NCBI RefSeq assembly: GCF_019097595.1
Contig: NC_080713.1
Coordinates: 8,073,699-8,137,698 of the forward strand
From: Hemibagrus wyckioides
Lineage: Eukaryota; Chordata; Actinopteri; Siluriformes; Bagridae
Direction: 5' to 3'
Length of the DNA stretch: 64,000 nucleotides
Positions within the stretch are counted from its first letter, which is position 1, and each line of letters starts with the position of its first letter. Below, piece by piece: positions 44,708 through 57,004 of this stretch. Under the pieces are notes generated by a model that was not told where the DNA came from, made no database searches, and was given only the letters and a program-made list of their open reading frames with translations. The translations under genes were made by a program, and so were the position numbers.

Positions 44708-47239
44708 GATCTTGCCTGCTGTATAATTCTCTGTCGATCACCTAACCATAGGTGGTTTTGACATTGAATTTGCCTACTCTATTGAATAGTTTGCTTGGAC
44801 ATTTAACAAATATCAAGTTACCCTTACCTCGCATCCTTCTCAGCATCTTGTTATGTGGCATCACCATTCACACTGCAAGCATTAACTCAGTCCTCACTTA
44901 ACTAGAAATACAGCAAGCTAATAGTAACAAAAATATACTATTAGTGTAAACTAACCACAGTTTTGATGTTTGGATATATAAAATATATATAGCTACTCAT
45001 CTGACTCAGAATACTATATTGATCCCTGAGGAAAAGTTGCAGTTGCTCACAGTATAATCTAAAGTAAAAATAAAAGTAAAATATAACATAACAATTGAAA
45101 ATAAATATACATATTTGGATAAAATCTATAGGTGCTGTACAATGATTGAATTTCCAATATTACTGAAAAGGAAACTTTCAGGCTTACAGGAAATCATTTC
45201 ACTCAGCAAATATGTAGGTCCTTTTTAGTGTGTCTGGGAAAAATGGATTATTTGAAGCCGTCCACATTCGTGCCTAGTGTGAATGCTTTTAGACATGTTT
45301 CCATAGGTTAATGCCATTTGCCATTACACAGATGTCATGTAGCCACAAAAACCTGTTACAGCAGGGCTGCATTTTTGAATCTTAGCAATGCCATGTGTTT
45401 AGAGAGCACTAGCCGCTGCTTTCTATTTGGAGAGGAAAGATGGCAGAAGTGCTGTTTGTTGCTTCGCAGTATGAGATGCCAGGCAGGCAGTCATGAGAAT
45501 GGTTCTCCTGTGTGCAGTGGAGTGTTCAGCAGTGCCGCATGGGCAGTAGTTCAAAAAGACCAGCTTTTAAACGCAAGTGGATCAGGTCTTGAGCATCTCA
45601 GACTGGGTGTGCAGTCATGCAGAAGAGAACTTCCATTGCCCTTGAGATTGACAGGATGACCCGGAGACTGCATCTCCTTTTAAGGAATGGGCTGAATAAT
45701 CAGCCTACGAGTATGCAATCATATTATATATTAAATTTGTGTAAATGTGTATATATTCATGTAAATCACACTTGCAAATGAATGCATTTTACTACACGGC
45801 ATCACCATTTCTCATGAAGCAGCTTCACAGAAATCTATAAATTTAGCATATACATATCCAATTTAGAATGTATCAATTTTTCCTTAATGAGGAAGCTAGA
45901 GATGATAATTAGGACGAAACCTTGGGTGACTTCAAATAATCTGATTATAAATCATTTCTTTTTTATAACTGTTCGATGTGGTAAAAAAGTGCAATTGCAT
46001 AACCAGGGATCAAGTCAAAATAAGTGGATGCTCAATTTGGGATTCATTAAAGATGATGGATATCCATTTTCTGTACTGTTTATCCTACACAGGGTCACAG
46101 GGGATCTGGAGACTACCCCAGGGGTCTCTGGGGCACAAGACAAGTGACTCCCTTGATATGGTACCATACCATTGCAGGTCACACTCACTCACCCATTCAC
46201 AAAATACAGTTAATTTTGGACTGGGGGAGGAAACCAAAGTACCTGGAAGAAACTGTGAAGCACTGGGAGAAAATGTTCCCTCAAACATGGAGGTGGAAGG
46301 CAAATATGTGGGCATGGATTCAACCAGTTTCTGTAACAGGTGTGATGGAAGATTTCCTCCAAATCAACCAAATAACCCAACCAATAAGTCAATCAGAGTT
46401 GGCAATCTCCTCATTCTTCTAAACTGCATCCCTTAGATGCTCTATAAAGCCTTTAGGTCAAAGCTTTGGCAGCTCATATGCATTGGACCAGAATCCTGCT
46501 GGTATGCATTGGACCAGTATTCTGCTGAAGAGCTTACTTGTGTCATTTCCAGAATGCCTCTGTGCACTTCTGTGTTCATGCCATTAACAGATACAAGCTC
46601 ATCAACACCACTAAAAAACAGGCCTAGACACTTCCAGGGTTTATAGAACATTTAGTGCAATTTGGTTTGGAATTCTTCTCCTGGCTTTCTCCACACACTC
46701 AACCATCAAATTTATCCAAGGTAAATGTGGATTCATTTAAAAACAAGACAGTTATCTGGACCCCTTACTATCTTATTCCTGAGCCTCAGGGATGGGTTCT
46801 ATCGAATTAATAAGTTCTATCTCGTAATTCTTGCAGCTGTTTCTCACCCATTTTTCTTGATTTACACCGTCGGTTCTTGATGTACATTGTCGGTTTTCAT
46901 TCAAAGGTCCTTCATAAAATATCCTTTTAAATGTTCAACTGTAAAGTTGAGATTTCTGGTGAGCGACTTTCTTTGTTTATTTACATGAACAAAGACTACT
47001 CCTTGGTCATTTCTGCAATTAACCAACTGGCCCCAAAGTAGTTTAAGTTGATTTATGTTGTCAATTACCACCAGTTTATCGCATGGATTTGGATTATCTG
47101 TCACTAGAATATGCTGAAGTGTACAAATACATTTTTGTTTAATTTTGAAACATCTGTACTGTGGTATCTTTCTAATGCAGTGAAATATATACATTGTAAG
47201 GGCCCAAATACTTTTTTTGGGCCACTGCATAAATCTAGA
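44708..47239. other. no supported gene; one 113-codon frame
   Basis: The frame at 45318-45659 plus encodes 113 residues with eight or more Cys and no recognised domain. Its sequence is unlike the flanks and repeat-free. I cannot tell whether it is coding. The rest is AT-rich, with a CCAT repeat copy. Confidence 0.35.
46056..46330 (-). repeat. copy of the teleost CCAT repeat, minus strand
   Basis: 'atccattttctgtactgtttatcctacacagggtcacaggggatctgga' and 'ttttggactgggggaggaaacc'. Confidence 0.55.
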
Positions 47240-47765
47240 ACATTGCCAAAATGGTGTGGACACCTGATCATCACACCCATATGTGGGCCTTCCTTAATCT
47301 GTTAATCTTAAACAAATTTAGAAGCTCGCAATTGTATAATTGTCTTTGCTACAATTGTCACAATTATCTTTCTATATTTTTTTGTAGATTTTTATTTTTG
47401 TTTTCTGAAACTAAGGGAGATAAACATGTTCCAGCCGGAACAGTGCCCCTGTGCAAAAAGCAAGGTCCAAGAAGACATGGATTGCCAAGTATAGAGTGGA
47501 AGAAAATTGAGTGATCTGCACAGAGCCTTGACTTCAAACCTCTGGGATGAACTGGAACACCGACTGCACCCCAGTGCTTTTCACCCAACATCAGTGCCTG
47601 ACCTCAATAATGCTCTTCTGGTTGAATGAACAGAAATCCCTACAGCCACAATCCAAAATCCAACAGAATGTCTTCTCATAAGATTGGAGATTATTATAAC
47701 AGATATGGGGAACAAAATCGGAAATGGGATTTTCAGAGAGGTGTGATAGTCAATCATATAGTGTA
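47240..47765 (+). mobile_element. decayed Tc1-like element (TATATGGCCAAAAG family)
   Basis: The left end reads gccaaaatggtgtggacacctgatcatcacacccatatg and the right end gtgtgatagtcaatcatatagtgta, related by inversion. Inside, 47440-47700 holds remnants of the C-terminal transposase half (for example the stretch giving LWDELEHRLHP). Many stops. Confidence 0.65.
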
Positions 47766-48842
47766 TATTACACCATATAGTAAATAAATACAATATATCA
47801 TGTAAATGATTGTATACTGTGTGCTCATCTTGCTTTGTCAAATTGTCCACTCCATTAGTAAACAAAAGATTCTGACTTCTAATTGCATGTTTGTTGCATT
47901 ATTATGCATAATATCAGTCCTGTTTTACTGAATTCCTTTATCCACCCACACATGCGATTGCTAATATTAGCTGTTGGATAAGGTCACAAGCACTATATGT
48001 CCACTCCTAGTCTTAAGCACTTCCTTAGTTGCCATGCCAACAGATGGCACTGCCCGGAGTGCTAGGCCATGCTGAGATCCTTTGAGGGCAGATGGGGCAA
48101 AAAAAAAAAAAAAAAGTCTGCCACAATAATAATAAAGATCTTGTGTAAACTGAGCTAATGTGTTGTGTAAAGTCTCTGTTAGAGTGTAATCCACTGTAAA
48201 AAAATAAAAATAAATGCACTGTCATCTGTACTGTTTTTTGCTGCTAAGCAAGTGGAACCTCAGCATAAGAATGCCCTCCCTTACAAATTTTTGCAGTAAG
48301 AATTGAAATTTTGCAAGAAATTCGCATCAGTATATGAAGCATTTTTGGCATACAAACAAACCAAACCAGACGCTGGCTAAGTTGCTCATACGTCTGGGAG
48401 CTGTTCAAAACTTTTTTCAGTCAGCAAAAGCTGTTTTGAAAGAGTCAACCCACGATACCAATGTTGCCTTTAGGCATGCATTCAGCAGCTACGTAATTTT
48501 TCATGCATTATGTTGTTGACAGATTGGTGGTGTAGTCTGTTCTATTTTTTTGCCATTTTGGTGGCAAAACTTCCTGTTCCATGGAATTCTTGGCTTGGGT
48601 CAGTTCTTTGTAAGCAGCCATACAGTTCACATACACTTCGTATTGGTCATATTTTTTGGGTGGCTGGAGTGGTTTATTTGCATTTACATTATTTCTTTTC
48701 AGAAGATTTGTTTCAAAATACAAATTAGAACTCGCCTCCAGAACGAATCAAATTAATATGCTAGGATTCCACTGTACCAAATACTCATTTAGTTTGTCTC
48801 TTCAACTTCAAACTCAGGTCTAAACATTGAAGAAGAACGGGT
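47766..48842. other. no gene seen
   Basis: AT-rich; includes a 17-base poly-A run near 48100. The flank immediately left of the hAT target site. Confidence 0.5.
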
Positions 48843-48850
48843 TCAGAATC

Positions 48851-50071
48851 TAGGGGTGGGCGAATCGATCCTAATATCGATAGTATCGATACCAACGTTG
48901 CTACTGATATCGGATCGATACCACCCTGCCGAGATCGATGCTTTAGTTTAAACTTCTCTAATCTATTCTGAAGTACGTTGCTCTTGTTCATCAAAAAAGC
49001 TTACACGTCTCTGAATAAGTTGCTCCTTTTATATCTCGACTCGTACGCACACGTTGCTCCGCCCCTGCTCTGCTGTGTTCAGTTGTCCTGCAAATCACGT
49101 GGACTCAGCTGCGCCAAATACAAGCAGTTTTTGGCTGCTCTGAATGAGAGATGACAGAAAGAAAGAGGAGCTTATTTTACTGCAGTAAATGAAAACATTG
49201 CAAACTGTGATGTTTGTAGAAAGGGAAACATGCAAACATGCTATTGTTTCTGAACAAAAACCTCTAAGTCTTAACAGGGGGTCAGGGTTTAAAAGGGGGC
49301 TGCAGGGAATATTTCCTTGGACATAGGAGGGCTTTGGGGGTATAAAGCCAAAGACAGACTCAGATGCAATAGTATGTGCTTTTGTTCAGTTCTGCCCTGT
49401 ATTTACTTCATTTTTACAAGCTGTTCACTTTTTTATAAAATGAGGCAGATGTGTCTAATGAAAGGGAAACATTTTATTTATTTTTATTTTGAACAAAACA
49501 CTGAACAAAAACTGTTAAAAAAAAGATTTAAAATCATTTGTTCTCCAGTAATAATTTTGTTTATATAAAATGTATTTGTGTATGTGTTTTAAAGTTATTT
49601 GTTTAAAGACAAAGAAGTGCTAAAAGAGAAATTGTTTTATTATATTATTGTTTCTGAACAAAAATCCCAGACTAAAGGAAAGAAGTTCATTGTTCTCTTG
49701 TAATACTTTTGTGCAAATTTCATTTTTGCAAATTCAGTTCATTACAGTAATAAAAAATGTATATTTTATTTGGCTTAGAAGTGTTTAAAATCTGTCCTGG
49801 GTTTTAACAAACACAAATACAGGTGCTTTGGGAGCACACATTACAAACTCTTTTAGTGTTCGAGAAAATGTACTCTGATTTAGCATATTAATGATGCATT
49901 CACTTCATAAATCATGACAAACTGCTCTACTCTACAGGAAAGTAGATGTAGGCTCAAGTTCATGCTTTTAGAAAGTAAAAGTATCGGTATCGGTATCAAT
50001 ATCGGCGATACTGTCCCTGTATTTATTTGGTATCGGATCGATACCAAATTTTGCAGTATCGCCCACCCCTA
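48851..50071 (+). mobile_element. hAT-like DNA transposon, internally deleted
   Basis: The element starts TAGGGGTGGGCGA and ends TCGCCCACCCCTA. Both sides carry a perfect 8-bp direct repeat TCAGAATC (48843-48850 and 50072-50079), the hAT hallmark. Subterminal regions at both ends are rich in short 'tatcgatacc' motifs. Near 49160-49220 a short stretch translates to AYFTAVNENIANCDVCRK, resembling the zinc-binding start of a hAT BED finger. No full transposase remains. Length is 1221 bases. Confidence 0.85.
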
Positions 50072-50079
50072 TCAGAATC

Positions 50080-50390
50080 AGAGCAATTTTATTTGCCGTA
50101 TACATTTACATGTGTTTTTGTCTCAGTATTGGCACAGTACATTCAACACACACGTTCCAGAAAACACAACACAATTACAATCAGAATATATTCAACCTAA
50201 TATACATAATACTGTATGTTCACAGTAGTGCCTATGACTAGTCCAATCCAAATCAAATCAATCAAATCAAATGTTATTGGTCACACACACAACCATACAC
50301 AGAATGATGCGCAGTGTAATGTGAAATAAAATTTAGGTCACATTTATGACGAAATAATTTGCTTATATAGAAATAGAAAAAAACAATAAA
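50080..50390. repeat. low-complexity interspersed repeat flanking the hAT insertion
   Basis: 'agaatcagagcaattttatttgcc...' and 'caaatgttattggtcacacacac...' resemble common fish repeats found near variable-length AT/CA runs. The hAT target site lies in the first of them. The class is uncertain. Confidence 0.4.
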
Positions 50391-51164
50391 TAAATAAAAA
50401 CGGTAGATATAACGGGTTGACAGCAAAGAACGTATGAACTATATATGGCATGCAGTTGTTCAGTATATGCAATGCAATGCAATATCGGGCTGAGATAGCT
50501 GTAAATTCCATAATCTTGTTTCCACTGGTGCATGCCTTTTTATTTCTAGGATAAAGTAAATCACTCAGGATAAGTTTGTTCTGAATTGTAGTGAGTCTTG
50601 CCTTTAAGCGGAACACAAGCGGACACGAAACATGCTATCAAAACTCGTCAAACAGCTTAACATTGCCACCAATTTTACTTTTAATTTGTGAAACATCTGC
50701 CGCTTATGTTTGGCATCCACATTTTCACAACACAAATCATTTGAACACTGAGTGTTTTATGCGTTTCACTTCCCATGTTGGAAGGACAAATTTACAAGTT
50801 CCATTTGAATGCACCATTAGCTCTGCTTGAGTGCTTGGCAGCAGTCTGCTCCAGATGAACACATATGCATATTTGTTTGCAGGTAGACATAGTTTCGGGC
50901 AGATTTTGAATTAAAAATAAAAATCTGATAGAAAGAATGAAGATACTATTGGCGTTGGCGGCTAACATTAATATCAACTAGGTTTCATTTTCTAGCCATC
51001 AGTAAAGATCTGTGTACTCCACTGGAAATCTGAAATCTAAAGACTGCAGACAAAAAAGAAAGAACATCATTATGTTTGATACTCTTCAAAATCATGCACA
51101 CTTTAGGGCTAGTTGGAACGCATTAGTTGTGCCAGAATGTATTTATGTTCGTTCTGCATAGCAA

Positions 51165-51197
51165 GAAGAAGAAGAAGAGGAAGAAGAAGAAGAAGTA
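51165..51197. repeat. GAA microsatellite
   Basis: GAA/AGA run with one GAG interruption, next to the SINE B copy. Confidence 0.85.
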
Positions 51198-51432
51198 CTA
51201 TTTATTTGTTACATAAATGGTACATTACAGCACAATGAAATTCTTTTCCTCAAACATAGCTTGTTAGGAAGCTGGGGTCAGAACACAGGGTCAGTCATGA
51301 TACAGCACCTCTGAAGCAAAGAGGGTTAAGGGCTTTCCTGAAGGACCCAAAAGCAGCAGCTTGGTGGTGCTGGGGCTTGAACCCTTGACCTTCTAATCAG
51401 TAACCCAGAGTTTTAACTATTGAGCTTCTGCT
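51197..51432 (-). repeat. SINE family B, minus strand
   Basis: The reverse complement gives the family B head, 'ggttcaagccccagcacc' and a tail 'tgtaacaaataaatag'. Flanked by a GAA microsatellite. Confidence 0.7.
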
Positions 51433-52319
51433 GACTACTGCCCACTTCTGCCCACTGTGCTTTCACTATTACCATATATACATATAATACGTATGTAGCA
51501 TTAAAAAACATTCACTGCAGAAATGTTACACAGACTACTTTATCACACTATACCATTTCTGGGATGCCAACGCAATCTGAAAGGAGTGGGGTATTCTTTG
51601 TAAAAGCCTCTATGTAAAATTAGATGAAACAGTTGGAACGACAGAGCCTCCAATGCCTGGATTTAAGGATTTGGCTGTGAAAGAAATTGGCAAATGTTCC
51701 ATCTCCATGTCGTTTGAAGGAGATTAGAAAATAATTTACTGCTATAATCATTTGGAATCCTTTTACCTGAGGACAGAGAGAACAGAAAGACATTTTCTGG
51801 TTTTGTGTTTTCAGCTGAGATAGAGCATGAAGCCGAAATATTGGGATAATTGAAATAAAAACACTGTTTTATTGTAACAGAAGTTATTTTGGGTATCCCC
51901 TCATAGGGCATCTCAGCATAAAAGAGGGTTCAGATCAGAGGCATACTTATAATACACTAAAAAGCCAAGCTCAAAAAAGGTGAAGTCCAGAATATATAAT
52001 TAGGAAGAAAGAAGCACAGAACTAAAAGGATAATGATAGGGACTGGAAACAATGAATCTAGGAACAGACTAGAGCTAGAAAATATATCAAAATAGCTTTT
52101 TTGTATTCACACCAACAGCGACTTTTCATCTTGTGTTACTTAGATCATTCTGTTCTCCAGTCAGATCTTCTATCATTGGTAACTGATGCACTTTAAGCCT
52201 GTCACAGCTTCAAGCAGTTTCACCAATTGGCTCAGGAGCTAAGAAAATGAACATATATGTGAAAAAAATATAGATTCAATAGTAATAGAGTTTTTTTTTT
52301 TCATTCAGACCATAGGGAA
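51433..52319. other. no gene seen
   Basis: AT-rich sequence, no supported feature. Confidence 0.5.
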
Positions 52320-52912
52320 CTTGAGCTGTGAGGTTGACCAGAAGTGTGATGTTATGTGAATGTAGGGCAGTTGATTCAAGGTGCAGTAAATAAGGGTAAT
52401 GTATCAGATGATGACCATCAAAAGCAAAAGTTTGACCATCCTGGGTGTGACCATAGCTCTTAAGTTGAATTCTTATGGCCAGGTTCTGGTTGATGAAGCT
52501 CCTGCTGCTCCAGTATCAATGACAGATAGAAAGACTGGGGGTCTGAATGGTGCAGGAACAATTTAGTGGCATGTGACTGGCCTTTCATGTCCTTTCCTGG
52601 TCACGATAAGGTAGGCACGAAGGGCACCGTGTGATGACATATGAGTGCCTTCTCCATAGTAGTAACACAGTTTTCTTGCTTTGAGGCAAGTTCTATTTGT
52701 GGGGATGATTCCTCTGTTCCAATGAAACAGTTTCCAACAAAACAGCTAAATCTGTAAGCTTGTCCAGTGTTAGTGGCTACTGCGATAAGTGACACTGGCC
52801 CCGAGACCTTTGCTGAAAGTTGAGTTGAGTGCTTGTGAGTCAGTCTGATTTTCTCATATGCATGAGTTTGATCTAATTGTATAAGATAAAAAATGCAAAC
52901 ACGATACTGCAT
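52320..52912 (-). mobile_element. decayed gypsy-type gag-protease fragment
   Basis: On the minus strand, 52630-52690 has a CCHC-like segment whose second Cys is Tyr and last Cys is His. About 52480-52540 reads VIDTGAAG, the aspartic protease active-site motif, followed by a frameshift. 52330-52370 fits the following protease region. Only the gag end and protease are present; no LTR. This is an old copy of a retrotransposon, without function. Confidence 0.55.
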
Positions 52913-54189
52913 TGCATAAACTGCTATTTTATTGACTTATTCAGTCTGATTAATGTAGTCCAGTTAATTCAATTAATGTAGTCCATTTGTGTGGGATTTA
53001 AACCTCTATCTCTGTATAAACAGCTGTTAATTGTACAGAAATTATAAACACGCATAAATATTATATGTTATGGGTCCACTTTTACTGTGTTTTTTTACTG
53101 TGTTTCAAATGGTGTAAGATCCATCCATCCATCCATTATCTATACCCGCTTTATTCCTAATTAGGGCCACGGGGATTTGCTGGAGCCTTTCCCAGCACAC
53201 ACTGGGCGAAAGGCAGGGGTAAACCCTGGACAGGTCACCAGTCCATCACAAGGCCAAATGGTGTAAGAGACAAATAATATTCAACTGGAACCAGACTGCA
53301 GGCAATGCTAATATTTAATGCAGTCCTGTTTATTATTTCTTCATGAGAAATCCTATCATCATTTCAATACATCTCCTCTGGTACTCTGGTATGTGTTAGC
53401 TGTATTACCATTAGTGATATTCTATGTCTATAATGGCATATTATTTCTTTGGACCTCTGTATTTTTAAGTCTGTCCTCCTTGTGGCATTGTGCCTAACCT
53501 TCCATGCTGTCCCTAGAGTCATCTCTATAAGTTATAGTTTATAAACTACTATTTGTCACGATGTACAGAAATAGCATTTGGGCTAAATGCATAACAATGC
53601 AAAGGAAAGAGGGAATTTGAAAGTATAATGATTTCAAAAGTTGCAGACCATAAAAAAGTCTTCAGACTCATATTTCGAAAGAATACATACTGAAAATATC
53701 TGTTATTGATTGATTTTTTTTATCTCTTATATTGTATAAGCCATTGTAACTTAATGAGTGCCCTCTCGGATTCTTCTGTTCTCTGCCTTGTCAGTGAAGT
53801 CATTTTTAATCAAATGTACCATGGATTCATAAAGAAATTGTCAAGGAATGTCATAAACAAACGAACGTCTCCTTTCAGAAATGATCCTCACAGTGTGTGT
53901 CTTCTGTTTTATTCATGTCTCTGCCAACTTTTACTGACACTCCTTAAGCCTTTAATTTAACAGCAATGACTTGTCATTAAATATAATAGTTTTTTTTTTT
54001 ACCACTTAGTTTACACCATATGAATTGTCCACAGATAGCTTGAAATGACAGAAATGCTCATTACCACGTCACAGAAGATCTGCTATTGAAGGATGCAATC
54101 TTATCTTCTGACTGTAATTGTACTTCTCTGAGTAGCAGTTGAAAAAAGTTTATATTAAAAATGCCCTAGTATTAAAACGCTGTTGAATG
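52913..54189. other. no gene seen
   Basis: AT-rich, with a CCAT repeat at 53116. No coding evidence. Confidence 0.5.
53116..53262. repeat. teleost CCAT repeat, second subtype
   Basis: 'ccatccatccatccattatctatacccgctttattcctaattagggccacgggg' and 'gacaggtcaccagtccatcac'. Confidence 0.6.
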
Positions 54190-54565
54190 GTCCAGGAAGA
54201 ATTTTGTGGACAGGCTTAATGGATGCAAAGTGTCGCTGACTCACTGCATGTGATTGGCCCTCCATGTGAATTTCCTGGTTGAAGAGGCTTATGATAAGGA
54301 GGGCACACAGGGCACTGCACGATGGCGAGTGCCATCTCCACAATAGAAACACAGTAGTCTTGCTTTGAGTCAAGTTCTTTTTGTGGGAACGAGTTTCCAA
54401 CCAAACATCTAAATCTATGAGTGCTGAGTGGCTGTTCTGATTGGCCAGCTTGGTGAAGACTCTGGCCCGGAGACCTTTGCTGAAAGTTATGTGTCAGTTT
54501 GATTTTCTCATATAAGACTCTCGGAAGTAGACACAGGTTTTGACTGCTGCAAATTCTCCATATTC
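54190..54565 (-). mobile_element. second gypsy-type gag fragment
   Basis: Shares sequence with 52590-52880 on the same strand ('gagacctttgctgaaagtt', 'cttgctttgag-caagttctttttgtgggaacga'). It is a divergent copy of the same gag segment about 1.6 kb away, with no protease motif found. Confidence 0.5.
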
Positions 54566-54665
54566 TCTGGATACAAAATATCTGGTTAGTAGTATAAAAT
54601 GAATGCAGATGTGTTGCAGGAAGTGCAATATTATAAACGTGCATCCAATAAATATAAATAATGTA

Positions 54666-55206
54666 CACTACCAGTCAAAAGTTTGGACACACCTTCTAAT
54701 TCCATGATCTTTCCTGATGTTTATTTCTTTCTACATTGTAAAACAATGCTGAAGGCGGCCGAAATCCACAATAATGTCCTCTGAACAGTTGATATTGAGA
54801 TATGTCTGCTACTGATGCTCTGTAAAGCCTTCATAACGGCTCTAATCTGAGGTGCAGTTAACTGGTGATTTCTGAGGCTGGTAACTCTAAAGGAACTTCT
54901 CCTCTGCAGCAGAGGTCAGTTTTGGTCTTGCTTTACTGGGATGGTCTTCATGTGAGCCAGTTTCATCATGGTGCTTGATGGGTTTTGCAAATGCACTTGA
55001 CAATACTGTTCTTGCAAGAACTATTCCAGAACACCTGACCTTCGTGTCTTAAAATAACAACTGACTGTTGTTTGTTGTCATTACATATGGATTACTTAAG
55101 TCCATGTGTGTTATTTCATAGTTTTGAGATCTCCAGTATTGTTCTAGAATGTAGAAAATAAATCCCTAAACAAAAAACATTGAATTAAAACTTTTGACTG
55201 GTGTGC
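54666..55206. mobile_element. nonautonomous DNA transposon with short inverted ends
   Basis: The left end CACTACCAGTCAAAAG follows TA 54664-54665; the right end CTTTTGACTGGTGTG is its inverse with small changes. 541 bases, no open frame. Internal text such as 'ctctgaacagttgatattgagatatgtctgc' is repeat-like. The TA target and end style fit Tc1/mariner, but I cannot name the family. Confidence 0.6.
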
Positions 55207-55542
55207 ACAAGATTTGAATCACCACCTCTGTATAAATGTTTGATAATTTAGCAGAAAATGATTAGCATCTGTAAGTAGTATATGACATGGTTCCACTCTT
55301 ATGTCTATGTGAAAAGATAAAAAAGATAACAGGACATAAATAAAATTCTAAGGGTACCAGATTATAAAATGTTTTAAAATTTTAATGTAATTCTTCTTCT
55401 TCTTCTTCTTTCATTTTTTATTTATTTGAGAAATATTGTCATACTACAACTATTCAGTACATTTACTACTCTAGTTTCTAGCATAATATTTGGTTCATGT
55501 TTAATTATATTGCCATTAGTGATGTTCTGTATTAATTTTGGT

Positions 55543-55547
55543 ATGAA

Positions 55548-55622
<75 letters not shown>

Positions 55623-55624
55623 AA
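55543..55624. repeat. AAAT microsatellite
   Basis: About 20 uninterrupted AAAT units. Confidence 0.95.
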
Positions 55625-56830
55625 GCATGATGGCAGTGTGGTTAGAATTTGCTTGATATCCCATGAATAAAAATGTAAATGTTAATTCTGATGAAACTCA
55701 TTGTTTTCATATTTTTGAGTTTGTCTGAATTGTTGAGAATTACCAAGCAATTCATAATTCATGGCTAGCTACGAATTATTGCCAAGATGTCAGTACTTAT
55801 TAATGATCGCAGAATTCCTATATATTGTATATGGACTTTCAAATACCTACCAAAGTAACTTCACCCAACAGAAAGGAAATCATAAACAACTGAATTTAAA
55901 AGGTCAGCTTTCTTTTTGTTCTTTCCTTCGCAGTCAGTGATGAATTCATTCCAGGTCTTAAACACAAGAAAAAAACATAGGGTATTAAAGAGAATTCTGG
56001 TGTAATTCAGTGTATAAAAATATAAGCACTACAATATCAGTAAAATGAGACACAAGCATAAAAGACATCATTCATTCTTTCGTTCATCCATCGTCATCAG
56101 AGGTGTAGGTTTGTAGGTGGGATTTAAATTCTCCATAATACTAACATTTTATTTATATTAATAATTTAAACCAATTAAGATTTGTTGATGGTAACTCTGT
56201 TTTCTACTACTATCTGGCATCCATCCAAAATGCACGACCATGTAGCACTTATTTGTATTCATACAAATCATACATTCATATGAAATAAAATTCTGGCTAC
56301 ACCATTGCATCAAGAGTCTATCATGGGAATACTTGGCATAAGACAGGAATGCACTCTGAACGGGATGCCAGCCCATTGCAAGGCATTGTACACATATTCA
56401 TTCTCACCTAGAGGAAATTTAGCAAAGCCAATCAACATACCAGCATGCATTTAGAAGGTGAGAGGAAACACACACAAACGTGCAGCTGGAGTTTGAGCAC
56501 ATAGATCAACCCTGGAGACTTTCTGAACTCTTTCTTCTTGTGTACATATATTTCTGACATTGCTGTATATTAAGTAAAAAATACTTATTACAGAAGAGTT
56601 GTTGTTAAAGCTTATCTTCTGATAGTAATTGTACTGCATCAAATAGCAATTGACGACCTTTATTTTAAAAATGATCTAGTATTAGCAATCTGCCAGAAAT
56701 ATATCATAACCCAGCCTCTATTCAAACAAATAAACTCATGAAGTTCTTTTTCCTTCAGAATTTTTAGTTTTAATTTCAGTTGTTCTATGTAAATTCATGA
56801 ATATAAAAGTAAGTGCTTTGAGAAATCACC

Positions 56831-57004
56831 CTACCAACCAACCAAGCAACAAACCTACCAATCAACTAACAAACCACCCAAATGCCCAAACACTTGAAGA
56901 ACCAACCAATCAACCAATTGGCCAACGAATCAACCATCCTCTCCACGAACCAACCAACCAACCAACCAACAAATCAATCAATCAATCAAACAAACCAACA
57001 AACA
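56831..57004. repeat. CCAA-type degenerate tetranucleotide minisatellite
   Basis: Diverged CCAA/AATC units over 174 bases; the apparent ORF is a product of the repeat. Confidence 0.85.

Noticed and set aside
55422..55664. 80-residue frame with Leu-Phe-Ile-Tyr repeats
   Set aside because: Product of the AAAT microsatellite.
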